Both the position numbers and the translations under genes were made by a program. A stretch of DNA of 64,000 bases from Gloeopeniophorella convolvens. Lineage: Eukaryota; Basidiomycota; Agaricomycetes; Russulales. The stretch lies in contig WTXD01000011.1 in the NCBI GenBank assembly GCA_022496205.1, positions 310,001 to 374,000 of the forward strand, in the 5' to 3' direction. The notes under the pieces are model-generated. The model was not told the origin of the DNA and made no database searches. It saw only the letters and a program-made list of their open reading frames with translations. Below, one piece after another: positions 53,502 through 64,000 of this stretch; positions within the stretch are counted from its first letter, which is position 1, and the number at the start of each line of letters is the position of its first letter.

Positions 53502-54805
53502 ATGGTGACGAAGAGACAAGGGCCGCATCGTAAAGGCTTCAAATCAGAAATTGCATTCCCTACGAAGCAAGCAGCCCAAGAAATCCCCGTGCGCGGAACT
53601 GGGCCGCGCTGCAGGGTCGAGTACGGCCTCGTCGACGGTCCATGGTCGATGCTCAAAATAATGCACGTCGAGCGCGAAGACGGCGAAGACACGGAAGAAT
53701 TCATCTGTGCAATGCCGCGCTGCTACGCCGCGCCGCTCACGCTGCTCAACAAGCGTCTCGCGTACTTTGACGCGCAGCGCCGCCCAGACGGGGTGTCCCT
53801 CACCCGCGCAAGAGACGAGCGCCCAAGCCTCCGCCAGGTGGACCGGCTCGAGTTCACGTATCTCTGGAGCGTGCGCCAGCACTTCCTCCAGGCCGTGCTC
53901 GACATGAACCACAGCGCGGCGCTCGACGAGCAATGGCGCTGCCCCGAGCTTCACGGCTTCGTGTACCGCACGTACCACCACTTCGGGCACACGACCGCGC
54001 AGCGCGAGCGCTACTGGCGCGCGGAGCTCGACGCGGGCCGCGCGCCGTACGCCACGCCCGACATCGACAAGATGGGTACGTCGCGCCGTGCATCTACGCT
54101 CCGTCGGAGCGCGCTAAAGCGCTGACTTTAACGGCGCCGCGCGGCAGACTGGGACAGGTTCCTCGCGGACGACGCCGCGTCGGGCGGCGGGCTCGCCACG
54201 TTCCTCTGGAACCAGGTCAGCCAGGGCTACGCGCGTGTGCCGCGCGACGCGCCGCCGTGCGAGCGGATGAAGGCATGGCGCAGGGGCGACATGCTCCGAC
54301 GGCTGTCGCCGTACCGCACGCCGTCGACGGCACCTCCTGCCAGTGGGGCGCGGCCTGCCCACAGGCGGCACGCGGAGCGACGGCGCCTCCGTGACGTTCG
54401 AGGCGAGGATGTCACGCGTGCGCAAGGCCGCGCGCGTGCTAGTGGGGGCCAGGCGGCGCAAATCGACGCAGAGGCGGGACAAGGCCAGAACGCGGCTCGC
54501 AAGCGCGCACGGGAAGCTGCCAGGCCAGTGCATGAGGTTCCCGAGCTTTCTGCTGCGCCGAACCCTCCGAAATGCGAGGCGAGGCCGGCGTTGCCCAGGC
54601 GCAGGGGCTCCCGGATCGAGCTGAAGCTTGGTCTCGACGCTCCTGAAGACATGGAGCTCATCGACATTCAGTGTACCTTTGCGCGGGTTCCTGAAGTCAG
54701 TCCCGATTACAGTAAGTGACATTCTTCGTCATGAGATCGGAACCCACGACTGACCTTGCTCCATGTTGTTTAGAGCCGGAGCTACGGGTGGTGTTCCTCG
54801 ATTGA
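53502..54805 (+). CDS. Uncharacterised basidiomycete protein
   Basis: Three exons in phase: 53502-54075, 54148-54711, 54774-54805; 389 residues. Starts MVTKRQGPHRKGF. I recognise no domain. About residues 1-215 look folded, with a Trp/His/Tyr-rich central region (LEFTYLWSVRQHFLQAVLD, CPELHGFVYRTYHHFGHTTA) and DKMDWDRFLADD across the splice. From ~225 on it is Arg/Ala-rich and likely disordered, then ends with a more ordered block (RIELKLGLDAPEDMELIDIQ) and DYKPELRVVFLD. No signal peptide or membrane segment. Extreme third-position GC. Function cannot be assigned. Confidence 0.6.
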
Positions 54806-55232
54806 CGACTGACATGCTGAATATTCAGGGTCGGGTGCGTAGACTTGGACAATACGCCACGTCGCCCTCGAGAAGAGTTGTACACAATATTATTGATTAG
54901 GATAGGAGGTGAACGAATGGGGAATGCCAGAGGATGATAAAGATGTACAATGCGTGCAGGCGAGTGCGAGAACCGAAGCGGGGGGAAACGAGTGTGTCGC
55001 GGTGCGTGTCGAGATGCGGAGGGGCAATAATAATAGAGGGTGAGTAGGCAGGTAGCCAGAGGAACGAGTGTCGCGAGTGGGAATCCAACCAATAAAATAG
55101 ACAACTCGGAATGTCCACGAAAAACGAATGCAGGGAATCCGAACTGAACGTGCGTCGCGCGCTGCGGGGCGCGTACCAAAAAACCAAAAGGAGAGTGATC
55201 ATCGTCAAGAGTGTGCAAATGCTGTGCACGCA
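54806..55232. other. Convergent intergenic region
   Basis: 427 bases between the stops of the gene at 53502 and the leftward Ser/Pro-rich gene. AT-rich patches (AATACGCC, TATTATTGATTAGG) compatible with two polyadenylation regions. No gene. Confidence 0.45.
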
Positions 55233-58200
55233 CTACGAAGTGCCGCTCGCGGCCTTCGCGTCCGCCACACCAGCCACGACGCGCAGCTTCTCGAGCACCT
55301 CGTCCATGCCCTTGAGCCCGACGCGCTCACGGCGCGTGCGGTCGCCCTCAATGATCTGCTCGATGCTCATCGCACGCCCGCCGTGCGGGACGGTATTCGA
55401 GTAGAGCGCCTGCGCAACGACATCGTCAAGGCCGTTGCCGGCGGCGCTCAGCGAGTCCGACGTGGTCGTCACAGAGATGCGCTTCAGCGCGCGCGACGCG
55501 CGCCGCTCGTCCTTCCGCCGGCGGCGCTCTTCCTCTGTCTCTGTGTCCTCGCCGCCTGCGCGCTCGGGGATTGCATCGAGCGCCTGGTCCTCCGACGCGC
55601 GCGCACTCGGGCCGGGGCCGAAGGCAGCGCGACGTGCCATGCCCGCATCGCTGCCGCTGCCATCCGAGACGCTCTCGGCGGGGTATATGCTCGAATACGC
55701 GCTGGAGTGGCTCATGCGCGACTGCGAGCCCGAGACGCTGCCAGAGCCGTAACCGGACTCGGACTCGGCGCGCAGGTAGCGCACTGCCTCCTGCACTTCC
55801 TCCTGTGCCTCGCCGTTGTCACCGCTGGGGCGACGCTCCGGGAATGCGGCGAGACCGGACGCTTCCTTCTTCTCACCGCCCCAGTTGACGACGAGCCAGC
55901 GCAGCCCACGGATCTCACGCTCACGCCGACGCGAAAGGCGCTCTGCGTTCTCGAGCTGGGACCTCAGTGACGAGAGTTCCGCCCGAAGGTCGGCATTCTC
56001 GGTCTGCAGCGCGAAGATGTTGGCGGGAGTCGGCGCCATGGGCACAATGGCACGTGAGGCGGGCTTTGGTGATGATGATGATAATGATGATGGAGGCGAA
56101 AGTGATGGAGGTGAGAACGTTGTTGATGCTGAGAAGGAAGATGGGGAGGCATAGGGAGGTGAGCCAGACGTATGAGATTGTGCAAGTGGAGAGGGCACTG
56201 TTGGTGATGACCGTTTAGATGCCGTCCCAGTCGACCGAACTGAGTCTTTGCTCTTGTCTACACTCGCCGTCTTATCATCCCGAGGAACAGCCCGCCGCAC
56301 GCTCCCGCTAGATATAGACGGGATAGTGGGTGAACTGGAAGTGCTTGAAGTCGTCGCCATGCCCGAGCCAGAGGAGACCGTGGTTTTCGAGGAGCTAGTG
56401 CCAGAGCTACCGCTTGCTGAAGCTGACAACGCGTTTGACGTTGAAGACGGCGACGGGATAGACGGCATCGTTAGGGTATGAGTAGAGGACCCACTTGATG
56501 ATGGTGAGCTCGACTGCGAATCATTGATCCGTTGTAACGAGCCAGAGGCTGTCCGTGTGAAGGTCGGGCGCGGGATTTTGGGAAGTGGGCCTGCTGGAGG
56601 GGGTGAGCCTGCACTCGATCGAGCCCGATTCGCGCCTTGTAATGGCGGGGTTACTGACGGCGACCTTGAAAGCTTCGAGGGTGGTGATACGGCGGGAGCC
56701 AAAGGGGAACGCGTCGCGGAGATCAGTCGTGACGAAGCGCCCGTGGTAAGTGATACCGATGTACTGGCGTCAGACAGTGGGACAACGGGAACTGAAGTGA
56801 GGGCGCGAGAATCTGAGGACGCGCGGGCCCGACCCCTATGGGCTAATGACTGAACCAAAAATAGCCTTCAGACTAAAGTCGACCATAGGCGGGAACGGGG
56901 ACATGCTTACCGAAGCCTTCGCGTCTGCGCTCGCTTCTGGGTCACCGGGAAGGCTTGGTGTTTGTACCGGGGACGTCTGGGCGGCTTTGGGGATCACAAG
57001 CCAAGATGCATGTTTCGAACCGGGCGTATAGGCTGATGGGGGGCTAGACTTTCCGTTCAAGGCCTCGGGGAGGGGCTCCGATGGCGCGGTATCCTGGATG
57101 GGCGGGCTTGCTCGCTTAACAGACGGCTGGTATGATGAGGCTGAATGCGAAAGCGATGGCTGTTCAGATGTTGGGGTTGCCGGAGAGACGATGCTGTCGG
57201 TGAGGCGGCAGATGATTTTGACGAAGGAGCGGATGCTGTCTTGGTCCCTGTGACAGATATAGGCGCGCGAAGAAGACCGACACGGACAGATGCGGCACGC
57301 GATACCGACGCGGAGCCAATCTCGTTGCCACGTCCTGAGCGCGTTCGAATCCTGAAACCAAGACCAAGACTCGGCGAAGTTGCCGACTCTGATCCACTTG
57401 CACTTGTGTAGCCCTGAGCTGACTCTGGCGCGCTCTCACTACCTATTGCGAGGCGGAGCGGGCGGGCACGTGGCATCGAGACGGCAGTCTTGCGAACACC
57501 AGGCGTTGCTAGTTTGGCTTCAGAAGAGGGTGACAAGTACGTGCCTTGTGGTGTAGGAAAGTTCACACGGAGACTCGTCGGCAGCGTGGATACGGCGGCA
57601 TCTGCTGTCGATGGTGACTGCTCGGGAGGTGGAGGTAGCGATTTGGTAGGGGCAGGTTTACTCGGAGGGATGTTGCGCGTGGAAAGGTACCTCCGCTCGT
57701 CGTCATCTGATGCGTATGACCTGGAGGGCGCCGCGATAGGCGTTCGAATGCCAGTTGAACGTGATGGCTCAGAGTCTGAGAAGGAGCCCCCCAGAGTGAT
57801 CGCAGAAGTCGGAGTGGGTGTGCGCGACTTGCTGATCAGACTGCTCGGTGTGCGGGACGAGGACGTACGCGTCACGGAACGCGTCGATCTCGAGGTAGTG
57901 GGCGAACTGGAGGGTTGGGGAGATGGCGAGTCATCCTTCGGACGAGTGAAAGGGGGTATGGAGAGATGTGGGAGATGGGTTCCATCGCGCGCGAATTCTA
58001 CAGATAGCGGCGCGCTCCTGCAGGTGGGACAACATGAAAAAGACGCAAACACGGAGAGACACGATACACACGGGTTCGTAGGTGGCCCCGGTGTGGGGAC
58101 AGGGGTCGGGGTCGGAGAGCGCTGTGTTGGGGGCACGGCGGGAGACTTCTTGCGGAGACTGAAGAGCGGGATCCTGCGCTTCGGTTTGGCGGCAGGGTCG

Positions 58201-58310
58201 TGTGTGGGAGCGGAAGTAGGAGCAGGAGGCTGGCGCCCGCGGAAGAGGTCAGAGAACTCAGATGTTTTTGAGCGGATGCGGGAAGAGGAGATGGAGGAGC
58301 GGGAGGCCAT
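55233..58310 (-). CDS. Large Ser/Pro-rich protein with a short coiled coil
   Basis: Four exons close in phase: 58310-58072, 58017-57278, 57239-56911, 56849-55233; 974 residues. The 57239 acceptor and 57278 donor are inferred from frame, as the coding frame changes there. Starts MASRSSISSSRIRSKTSEF. Most of the protein is disordered, Ser/Pro/Thr-rich, with repeated SPS and TPT-type phosphorylation sites. A coiled coil (LQTENADLRAELSSLRSQLE, then RREREIRGLRWLVVNW) lies around residues 730-790 and another charged stretch (TEEERRRRKDERRASRALKR) near the C-terminus, which ends in an ordered region (GMDEVLEKLRVVAG). Likely a scaffold or cortical protein; no family recognised. Confidence 0.65.
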
Positions 58311-61300
58311 CGCGTCGACGGCAGCGCGGGCGGCATGCGCGCGGGAGAAAGAAACGGAAGCGTATATAAGTGCATGTGCAGTATTGGCGCGGAGGGAGCA
58401 GCAGTGTTGTCCAGTATTTGCCCCGGAAATGTTCTGAAATGTTTCCGGTCGCTTAGATTCGCTCTCCCTCCGTTTCACTGCATTCTCGCCAGACTCTCGG
58501 CGCCGCTTCTCTCACCTTGGATCGCTAGATCCGATCCCCCGGACAGCGGCTTCTCCCGTCCCCTCTCCGCACGGCCTCTCCCGCCGCTGCCCATGGAGCC
58601 CTCCCCTCAATACCCTTCCTCCGTCTGTTCATTGTCTCTCGCTCCGCACGCTGCGGGCCCTTCTCGCTATCGCTATCGCAACCTCCCTTCCCATCCGCCT
58701 GTCATAAATCATACTCCAGGTTACATCGGACGAACGCTCTGATCACGTAAACGCCAGCCAATCATTGGTGACTGGTTTTCCGCGGCGCCCATGATCTCTT
58801 TACGGTAACCGGTCGGCTTCGGTCGATCGGACTTGTGGACCCAGTGCACCTCGGTCCTCAGCTCATTCCCGCTGGACTCCCTTGGCACCCCTTGCGATAC
58901 TAAGTAATTTGTACGTGATTTTTCTGCACCGCTCCCCGGCACCATGTTGCCCGTCTGCTCCTCTCAAAGTCACCTTCTTTTTGTGTCCAACCCTCTCAGG
59001 TCGACCGACGCCTTCTCGTGCCGAATCGGCCCTGATCGGCATTATGGCAATTGTCTTGCGATCATTTCGTCCCAGGCCAGAATACAGTGCCGGCTACTTT
59101 CCCTGTTCCTCCAATGCGACCACACCAAGCGACAAAGTCGCCAGCCGAGCATTGTCGCGTGAGATAGCTAACTGTAACACCCATCAACCAAGATGCAATA
59201 CGAGGAAGAACGACCCCCCCCCCCCCATTGGATTTCGTGTGGCCACAGTTCCTCACGTTGCAAGGTCTTTGACATTGTAGATCGCACCCATCCACTCTGT
59301 CTATCGTGGCGACATCGATGATTGATCGGCCTTCTGGAGTGCCACTTGCATGTGTGGTCAGCTTCGTCCTGCAAGGTGCCAGGTGGAGAAGGCAGTGGGC
59401 GCCCCGCGACGCTCGGATGCTATTGTTTTCCCATGACCAAGTCAACCTTAAAGCGCAACGCATCCTTCGACGAGGGAACCCAAAAACCAGAATCCCCTAC
59501 AACAGGGTCTCAATCGTATATGAAAGACGTACATCGTCGCTTTCATCTCCCCGACCTTCTTCGCTACGACCCGGTCATCTCGTCACCTAAGCGTCACTCG
59601 CGCGCATGCTGTTCCTAGGGATTTTCTATTCTCAACTTATCCTTCTCGGGCTTCGTTGCCATTCACTTCCTTTCGAAGCCGAGCAGGTAGGGCGTTGACA
59701 GATCTGGCGCCCCGCCATCGCTCTATGTTTTGCCCATTGCTCCTCTGGGCTCTTATTGTTATCCGGCAAGAAGCTCGAACTCTGGAAGCTCTCTAAGCTC
59801 AAGATATTAAATGAACTGTCATTGCGGAGCTTCGATCTACCGACTTGGGCAAACGCCCAGCCGCCGGTATCCTTGCTCACAATCTCTTATGATCACTTCA
59901 AGTTGGCCCCTGAGCTCGCCTGTGCTCCGATGCACCTTGTCAGACAACATCCGGTGGGTGCTTTTCAATTGCTCTCGTCCCTGAGGTTCTCTGGCGTAGA
60001 AGCGGAACCGGGGTTGTCATGCTTCCTTCTACGCTTTTTCTGTGATTAGATGTGTGAAATCGTTCATATTCGTTCTCGGTCATGTGCTTGCTTCATCTCA
60101 TCGGCTTCTGGCGCCCTTTGCCCGCGCGTCCCAGCGTCAACGCTGACCTCGTAGGAGCTCTTAACCCACGCTCTTTGTCCTCAAATCGAATGGAAGGTCC
60201 CGGCGCCGCAAGACTAGGTAGCTTGGCTTCCTCTGAGTGCCTCCCTTTCGGACATGCCCACTCACCACTGCGCCTTCCTATCACAAATTTCTCGTACCCC
60301 AGGGCGTTTACGTTTCATCCGGAGGCTTGGCTGCAATCCTGGGCGCGTGGTGAGCGCGTCTTGTTGCACTAGGCCACTGATGCCCTATCCCGTGCGCCCG
60401 CGACGATCGCCCGCTGTCTGCGTTGGCATGCATTAGTATATCCACCCGCAGCGCACCGGTGAAACGTCCCGCGGAGCCACCCTGATCCCTACTATGTCTC
60501 CCTATCTCATCTCGCTCGGAGCCAGGAACGAATAAAACCTACAAAAGACTCGCTTGGACGGGCCACTGCCCTCCGGGACAGAAATATCCTGCGCTCCGAC
60601 CCGCGGTCTCACGGGGTCGACTCGCCACCGCAGGCTGCGCGACATGTGAACCTTGTACAGTGTCGGAGTGGATTGCACCGACCATGCCGTGGTGCACTGA
60701 TTTGCTTGCCTACTTTGAAGGTGCTGTGTTTGGAGAGGTCTCGTGCCGTGCGCGAAGCGCCAACACGCCGAACACGTTGCCCGGATGCCGTGCTCCTCGA
60801 GGTCTTGGGTGGCTCGCCACGGCACCACTTTTGCCTCGCCGTGGATCCTCTCCGTGACAGACTGCGGGCGGCCCTTGTGCCTAGTTTGCTTCCACCTCTG
60901 CAGTTCACCCCCGGGGACTGCCGGATCGAACTTTGGGGGTGGGTCTCCGCACCTCTCCGCGCACGCATACGGCACAACTGCGCTCCGATCGATGCCTGAT
61001 CAGCTGTAGATGTGCCAACGGGGCTAACGCCAGATGGAAGCCAACAGACACCGTTATCTGGAGCCCTGGCATGTGTCTGGTCCCGTAGTAGCTACTCGGA
61101 ACGCCATCCTCCGGCGCAAAGCTCCATCCACATGCACCGTCGCGCAATCAGACAGACAAAAGCGAAGGAAAAACATATCCTTCTATTGGAATCTTCTCGT
61201 ACAAAGTACATACCTGCGTAGGTACGGTACGCGTGATCACAAATACATTGGGCGATCCCCGCCCCAGGGAGTCAGAGTCTGCGAGTATCGGTTTGTCTGC

Positions 61301-61409
61301 GAAAGTCCCTCCCAAGAAACTGTCCGACGCAGTTGCATCGACAAGGAAAAAAGCGATAATGATAGTTAAGTTAGAGCAGCCCAACGAAGTGAAGGGGATC
61401 GGGGAGCGG
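58311..61409. other. 3.1-kb region with no convincing gene
   Basis: Lies between the start of the Ser/Pro-rich gene and the stop of the kinase gene. The plus strand is strongly pyrimidine-biased from 58440 to 60430 (runs of CTTC, CCTC, TCTC), a pattern typical of long basidiomycete promoters or 5' leaders. It includes a 13-base C run (59214-59226). A 61-codon frame at 59433-59618 (MTKSTLKRNASFDEG..., then YMKDVHRRFHLPDLLRYD) has a natural-looking composition but no known homologue. No tRNA, transposon or long gene seen. A non-coding RNA or a missed multi-exon gene is possible. Confidence 0.5.
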
Positions 61410-63226
61410 CTAGTGGAGAGCCCACCAGCGCCGCTCGCCTCTCCAGCCGGCCCAGAGGCCCTGTGGATTGTACCACGCAAACCAACGCCAGAAGCTCCAG
61501 TCGCCAGTTTCTTCGTGTGGTGCATCATCCGTTGAGCTCACGAGGTCCAGCGTGAGCGTTGAGCGCGATGGCGCGAGCCTGTATTTGGCCTTCTCGGGGC
61601 GGTAAAGCCCCTTGAGCGACGAGCGGGCGCGGTGCTCGAGGTATGTGAACTCATCGACACCGCTGTACGAAGGAGAAAATTCAATGCAGGCGTCAGCAAC
61701 AAGACAGTGATACCGGGAGGTAGGGTACGCACTCATCACGGTCAAAGAACGGTTCCTTCTCGAGCTCCTCAAAGTCGAACCGCCTGCTAATCGAGACGTG
61801 GAGCAACTACAAGGAAGCACAAGACGGTCTCAGCGACGAGCCAACGGACCAAAAAAAAAAGCCAGATACGCACCCCGTAGAGCACCCGCGCCTCGTTATC
61901 CGACATGTCGCACCGCGAGCGGAGCCACGCGCGCCCACGGTTCGCCCTGTACCGCTCGACGTACTCGAGCAGGTCCGTCTTCTCCACGAAGAGCATGCAG
62001 CCGGCCATCATCATGTACACGATGCACCCGAGCGCCCACCAGTCGACCTCGAGCCCGTAGCGCGGGCAGCGCGCGCCCGGCGCGATCCACGCGCCGTCCT
62101 CGCGCAGCGCGCTGCCGACCAGCTCGGGCGCAGCGTAGCCCGGCGTGAACACGGCGTCGCGCGCGTAGCTCTGCCCGCGCGTCAGCCGCGAGGCATCGTG
62201 CACGTAGGCGGCGCCGAGGTCGGCGATGCGCGCGTCGCCTGCGCGCGAGAGGAGGATGTTCTCGGGCTTCATGTCGCGGTGCATGATGCCCATGTTGTGC
62301 AGTGCGTCGAGGCCGAGAGCCTGTTGAGGCGAGGCGGCGAGGTGAGCAAGATACTTCGGAAGGACCCGCGGGGACTCACGATCTGTGCTGTCCAGCGCCG
62401 CAGCTGCGCATCGGTAAGACCCTTAGCGGTCGCCTCCCACAGATCGCATTCCATCAGATCCTGCGTGCGTCATGAGAACTCCAGCCCTGGCAACAACGCT
62501 TGGACCACGCACCATGGCAAAGTACACCCGTGACTGGTCTTGGAACACGCCATGTAGCTGCATGACATATGGCGTCTCGATGCACGCCGCGAGCCGTTGG
62601 TACGCCTCGAGTTCGCGCTCGAGCGCGAGGCGCGAGGCCTTGTACTCCGTCACAGTCTTCTTCGACGTGACCTTGAGACATATTACGCGAGACGTGTTCA
62701 CGTCGCGTGCGGCCCATGCGGTAGCGTAGCCCCCGGACTGGACACACTCGAGCATGTGGAAGGGCCCGGGCTTGGTATCCGGTGGGGGGATGTATGATGA
62801 ATGCCGATTCTGGGACCGAAGCGAATACGGCGGCGGCGGAGTTCGGCGAGGGACGACACGCATAGTCGGGATAGCGTCATTGGTGTCCTCTTCATAAGAT
62901 CGTACTCGGCATAATGGGGAGGCCCTGGCATTTCCGCGTGGTTTGGGAGTAGGGGAATCGGGTGGTGAAGCGAATGCACGGTCGGTTGGGGTCTGAGGCA
63001 TTGGTGGCGAAGGCGGTGAGGGTGGCGGGGAAAGGACACCGGCCAGAGCGGACCCGTTGCTCATGTCCGAAAGAGGCGCTCTGGTGTCACCGATGCGACG
63101 GTGCTTGCGGGGAGGGGTTTTGGAGTATGGTGGTGGAGGCATAGCGATGGGGGAGAACGTAGCATCTGCGGGCATCCCGACGTGCGAAGACAAAGCTGCC
63201 CGAGGCCTTTTGAGAGACGGTGTCAT
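61410..63226 (-). CDS. Serine/threonine protein kinase
   Basis: Five exons in phase: 63226-62513, 62460-62380, 62320-61874, 61806-61733, 61662-61410; 522 residues. The N-terminal ~150 residues are Pro/Ser-rich and disordered. The kinase core follows: glycine loop QSGGYATAW, lysine in VICLKV, MDLMECDLWE hinge, catalytic HRDMKPENILL, metal-binding motif as ADLGAAY (DLG in place of DFG), GYAAPELVG (APE), and VDWWALGCIVYMMMAG. After the core come FDFEELEKEPFFDRD and a tail rich in Trp (WSFWRWFAWYNPQGLWAGW), unusual for the superfamily. The APE motif and VDWW resemble AGC/CAMK-like kinases. All catalytic residues (K, HRD D, DLG D) are present, so active. Confidence 0.88.
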
Positions 63227-63753
63227 GTTTCACCTGCAGCTTTTGTGCAAGTGTGGGATGTGTGGCGTGCTTGTGGGCGCGGTGTGGTGGGGGATAGTTG
63301 TGGCAGGAGTAGTGCTCGCCTTTAATGTGAAGTACGGCCGGGCGGGTGCACGTGATCACAAGGCGGCCAAAGCGAGGCCAAGGCGTGGCCTCTCGCTGGG
63401 GGTCGGGGCGAGCTCCACGTGCATCACGAGGCGATGAAGGCAGATGGAAAGATATGGGGTGTAAAGAGCGCTGCGTGTTCGGACACGTTGGGATCGAATG
63501 GATACAGACAGGATCATGCCTCGGGATGCGATATGGTGTACAAGCCAGATTAGGAACCCACCGCCATGCCTGGGCGGCGAGCCACGAACAAAGGGTGAAA
63601 GTATACATCTAGTACCGGTGCTTCAAGCAGAGAGTTGGTAAGGCTGCCCTCACTGCCGAGATTGCGCGCCCCGCCACTTTGACTGCCCGCTTCACCGGCG
63701 TGTAGATTCTGTGTCTTTGAAAGTGCCTTGAACGCCGCTTCCCGACCGCTGCG
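63227..63753. other. Kinase 5' region
   Basis: 527 bases upstream of the kinase start. GC-rich near 63350-63430. Open frames on both strands here lack a plausible domain and are treated as chance. Confidence 0.4.
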
Positions 63754-64000
63754 TTACGCGCCTCCACACGCGGAAGTAGCGACATTATTGCGACTGTGAT
63801 ATCCTCGGGGAAGATCTCGGCTGTGGGGTTTCCATTGGCAAGCGGTACTGATGTCGGGGAGCGCGGTGAATAGGTGATGTTCCAAAGACCTCGAACCGCG
63901 CGACCGCCTCCTCTCCTCAGTCTCCTCCGCCACCGGGCTCAGTTGCTGCGTCCAGGCCGCGCACGATAGCTCCGAGTGGAACCAGCGGGAGAACGACTTA
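63754..64000 (-). CDS. Possible 3' end of a gene running off the right edge
   Basis: A minus-strand frame is open from the window edge to a TAA at 63754-63756 (about 82 codons, SRWFHSELSCAAWTQQLSPV near its left side). Codon usage resembles neighbouring genes, but no domain is recognised and an intron could redirect the frame (an alternative frame continues as EDITVAIMSLLPRVEARNAA). Neither frame is proven. Confidence 0.25.
   Translation of the reverse strand, partial: KSFSRWFHSELSCAAWTQQLSPVAEETEERRRSRGSRSLEHHLFTALPDISTACQWKPHSRDLPRGYHSRNNVATSACGGA

Noticed and set aside
57230..57290. Apparent frameshift in the Ser/Pro-rich gene
   Set aside because: A 38-base GT-AG intron (57240-57277) restores the frame and all exon phases then close, so a mutation is not needed.
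55128..58437. Long plus-strand frames (about 280 and 315 codons)
   Set aside because: Both lie opposite the Ser/Pro-rich gene and have no domain; they are shadows of its codon bias.
60502..61009. Overlapping frames of 110-157 codons on both strands
   Set aside because: No domain or start context; frames overlap on both strands with Arg/Pro/Cys-rich chance composition.
1..64000. CRISPR arrays, operons, ribosome binding sites, riboswitches
   Set aside because: The sequence is fungal nuclear DNA with spliced genes. I saw no regularly spaced repeat array; prokaryotic signals do not apply.

Overview
The window is a nuclear chromosome segment from a basidiomycete fungus, almost certainly an Agaricomycete (mushroom or polypore type). 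The evidence is dense packing on both strands, many very short introns (mostly 45-65 bases, GT-AG with a few GC-AG), small exons, and gene families typical of such fungi: copper-fist regulator, CYP450 pair, GH128 glucanase, Gpc1 acyltransferase. No prokaryotic features are present. Gene models were joined by hand from reading frame, splice signals and family motifs; where exon phases close exactly I give the exon coordinates.

Layout. 0.6-10.6 kb: a membrane-tailed J-protein, the QTRT2-like subunit of tRNA-guanine transglycosylase, a membrane/coiled-coil protein of unknown role, the splicing factor Clf1, and a copper-fist transcription factor with an apparent one-base deletion in its DNA-binding domain. 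11-19 kb: alanine aminotransferase, the U3 snoRNP protein Rrp9, HMG-CoA lyase, an alpha/beta hydrolase and a Hikeshi-type Hsp70 import carrier. 19-30 kb: a USP25/28-like protein that seems to lack the catalytic cysteine, tRNA-dihydrouridine synthase Dus3, prephenate dehydrogenase, the Eaf3/MRG15 chromodomain protein, one unrecognised gene, and an intron-containing tRNA-Thr(AGU). 30-36 kb: glycerophosphocholine acyltransferase Gpc1, an ArfGAP, and a small KPWE-motif peroxin resembling Pex39.

36-47.7 kb is the accessory part. It holds a 607-base TA-flanked inverted-repeat element (MITE), two near-identical P450 genes in a 2.8-kb segmental duplication, and a 2.2-kb GC-rich spacer with no credible gene. 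The 3' end of a SNF2 helicase gene is duplicated along with the P450, leaving a dead tail behind the first copy. 48-64 kb returns to ordinary genes: a GPI-anchored GH128 glucanase, an Est1/SMG7-like protein, two lineage-restricted unknowns (53.5 and 55.2 kb), a 3.1-kb stretch with no convincing gene, a Ser/Thr kinase, and a possible gene fragment at the right edge.

The genes are mostly unrelated housekeeping functions. Loose themes are tRNA modification (QTRT2, Dus3), RNA processing and surveillance (Clf1, Rrp9, SMG7) and peroxisome/mitochondrion targeting (HMG-CoA lyase with both signals, KPWE peroxin, dual-start alanine aminotransferase). I found no convincing wholly new multi-gene system. 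The best leads are the catalytically dead deubiquitinase, the P450/SNF2-tail duplication with its odd spacer, the MITE, and the broken copper-fist frame.
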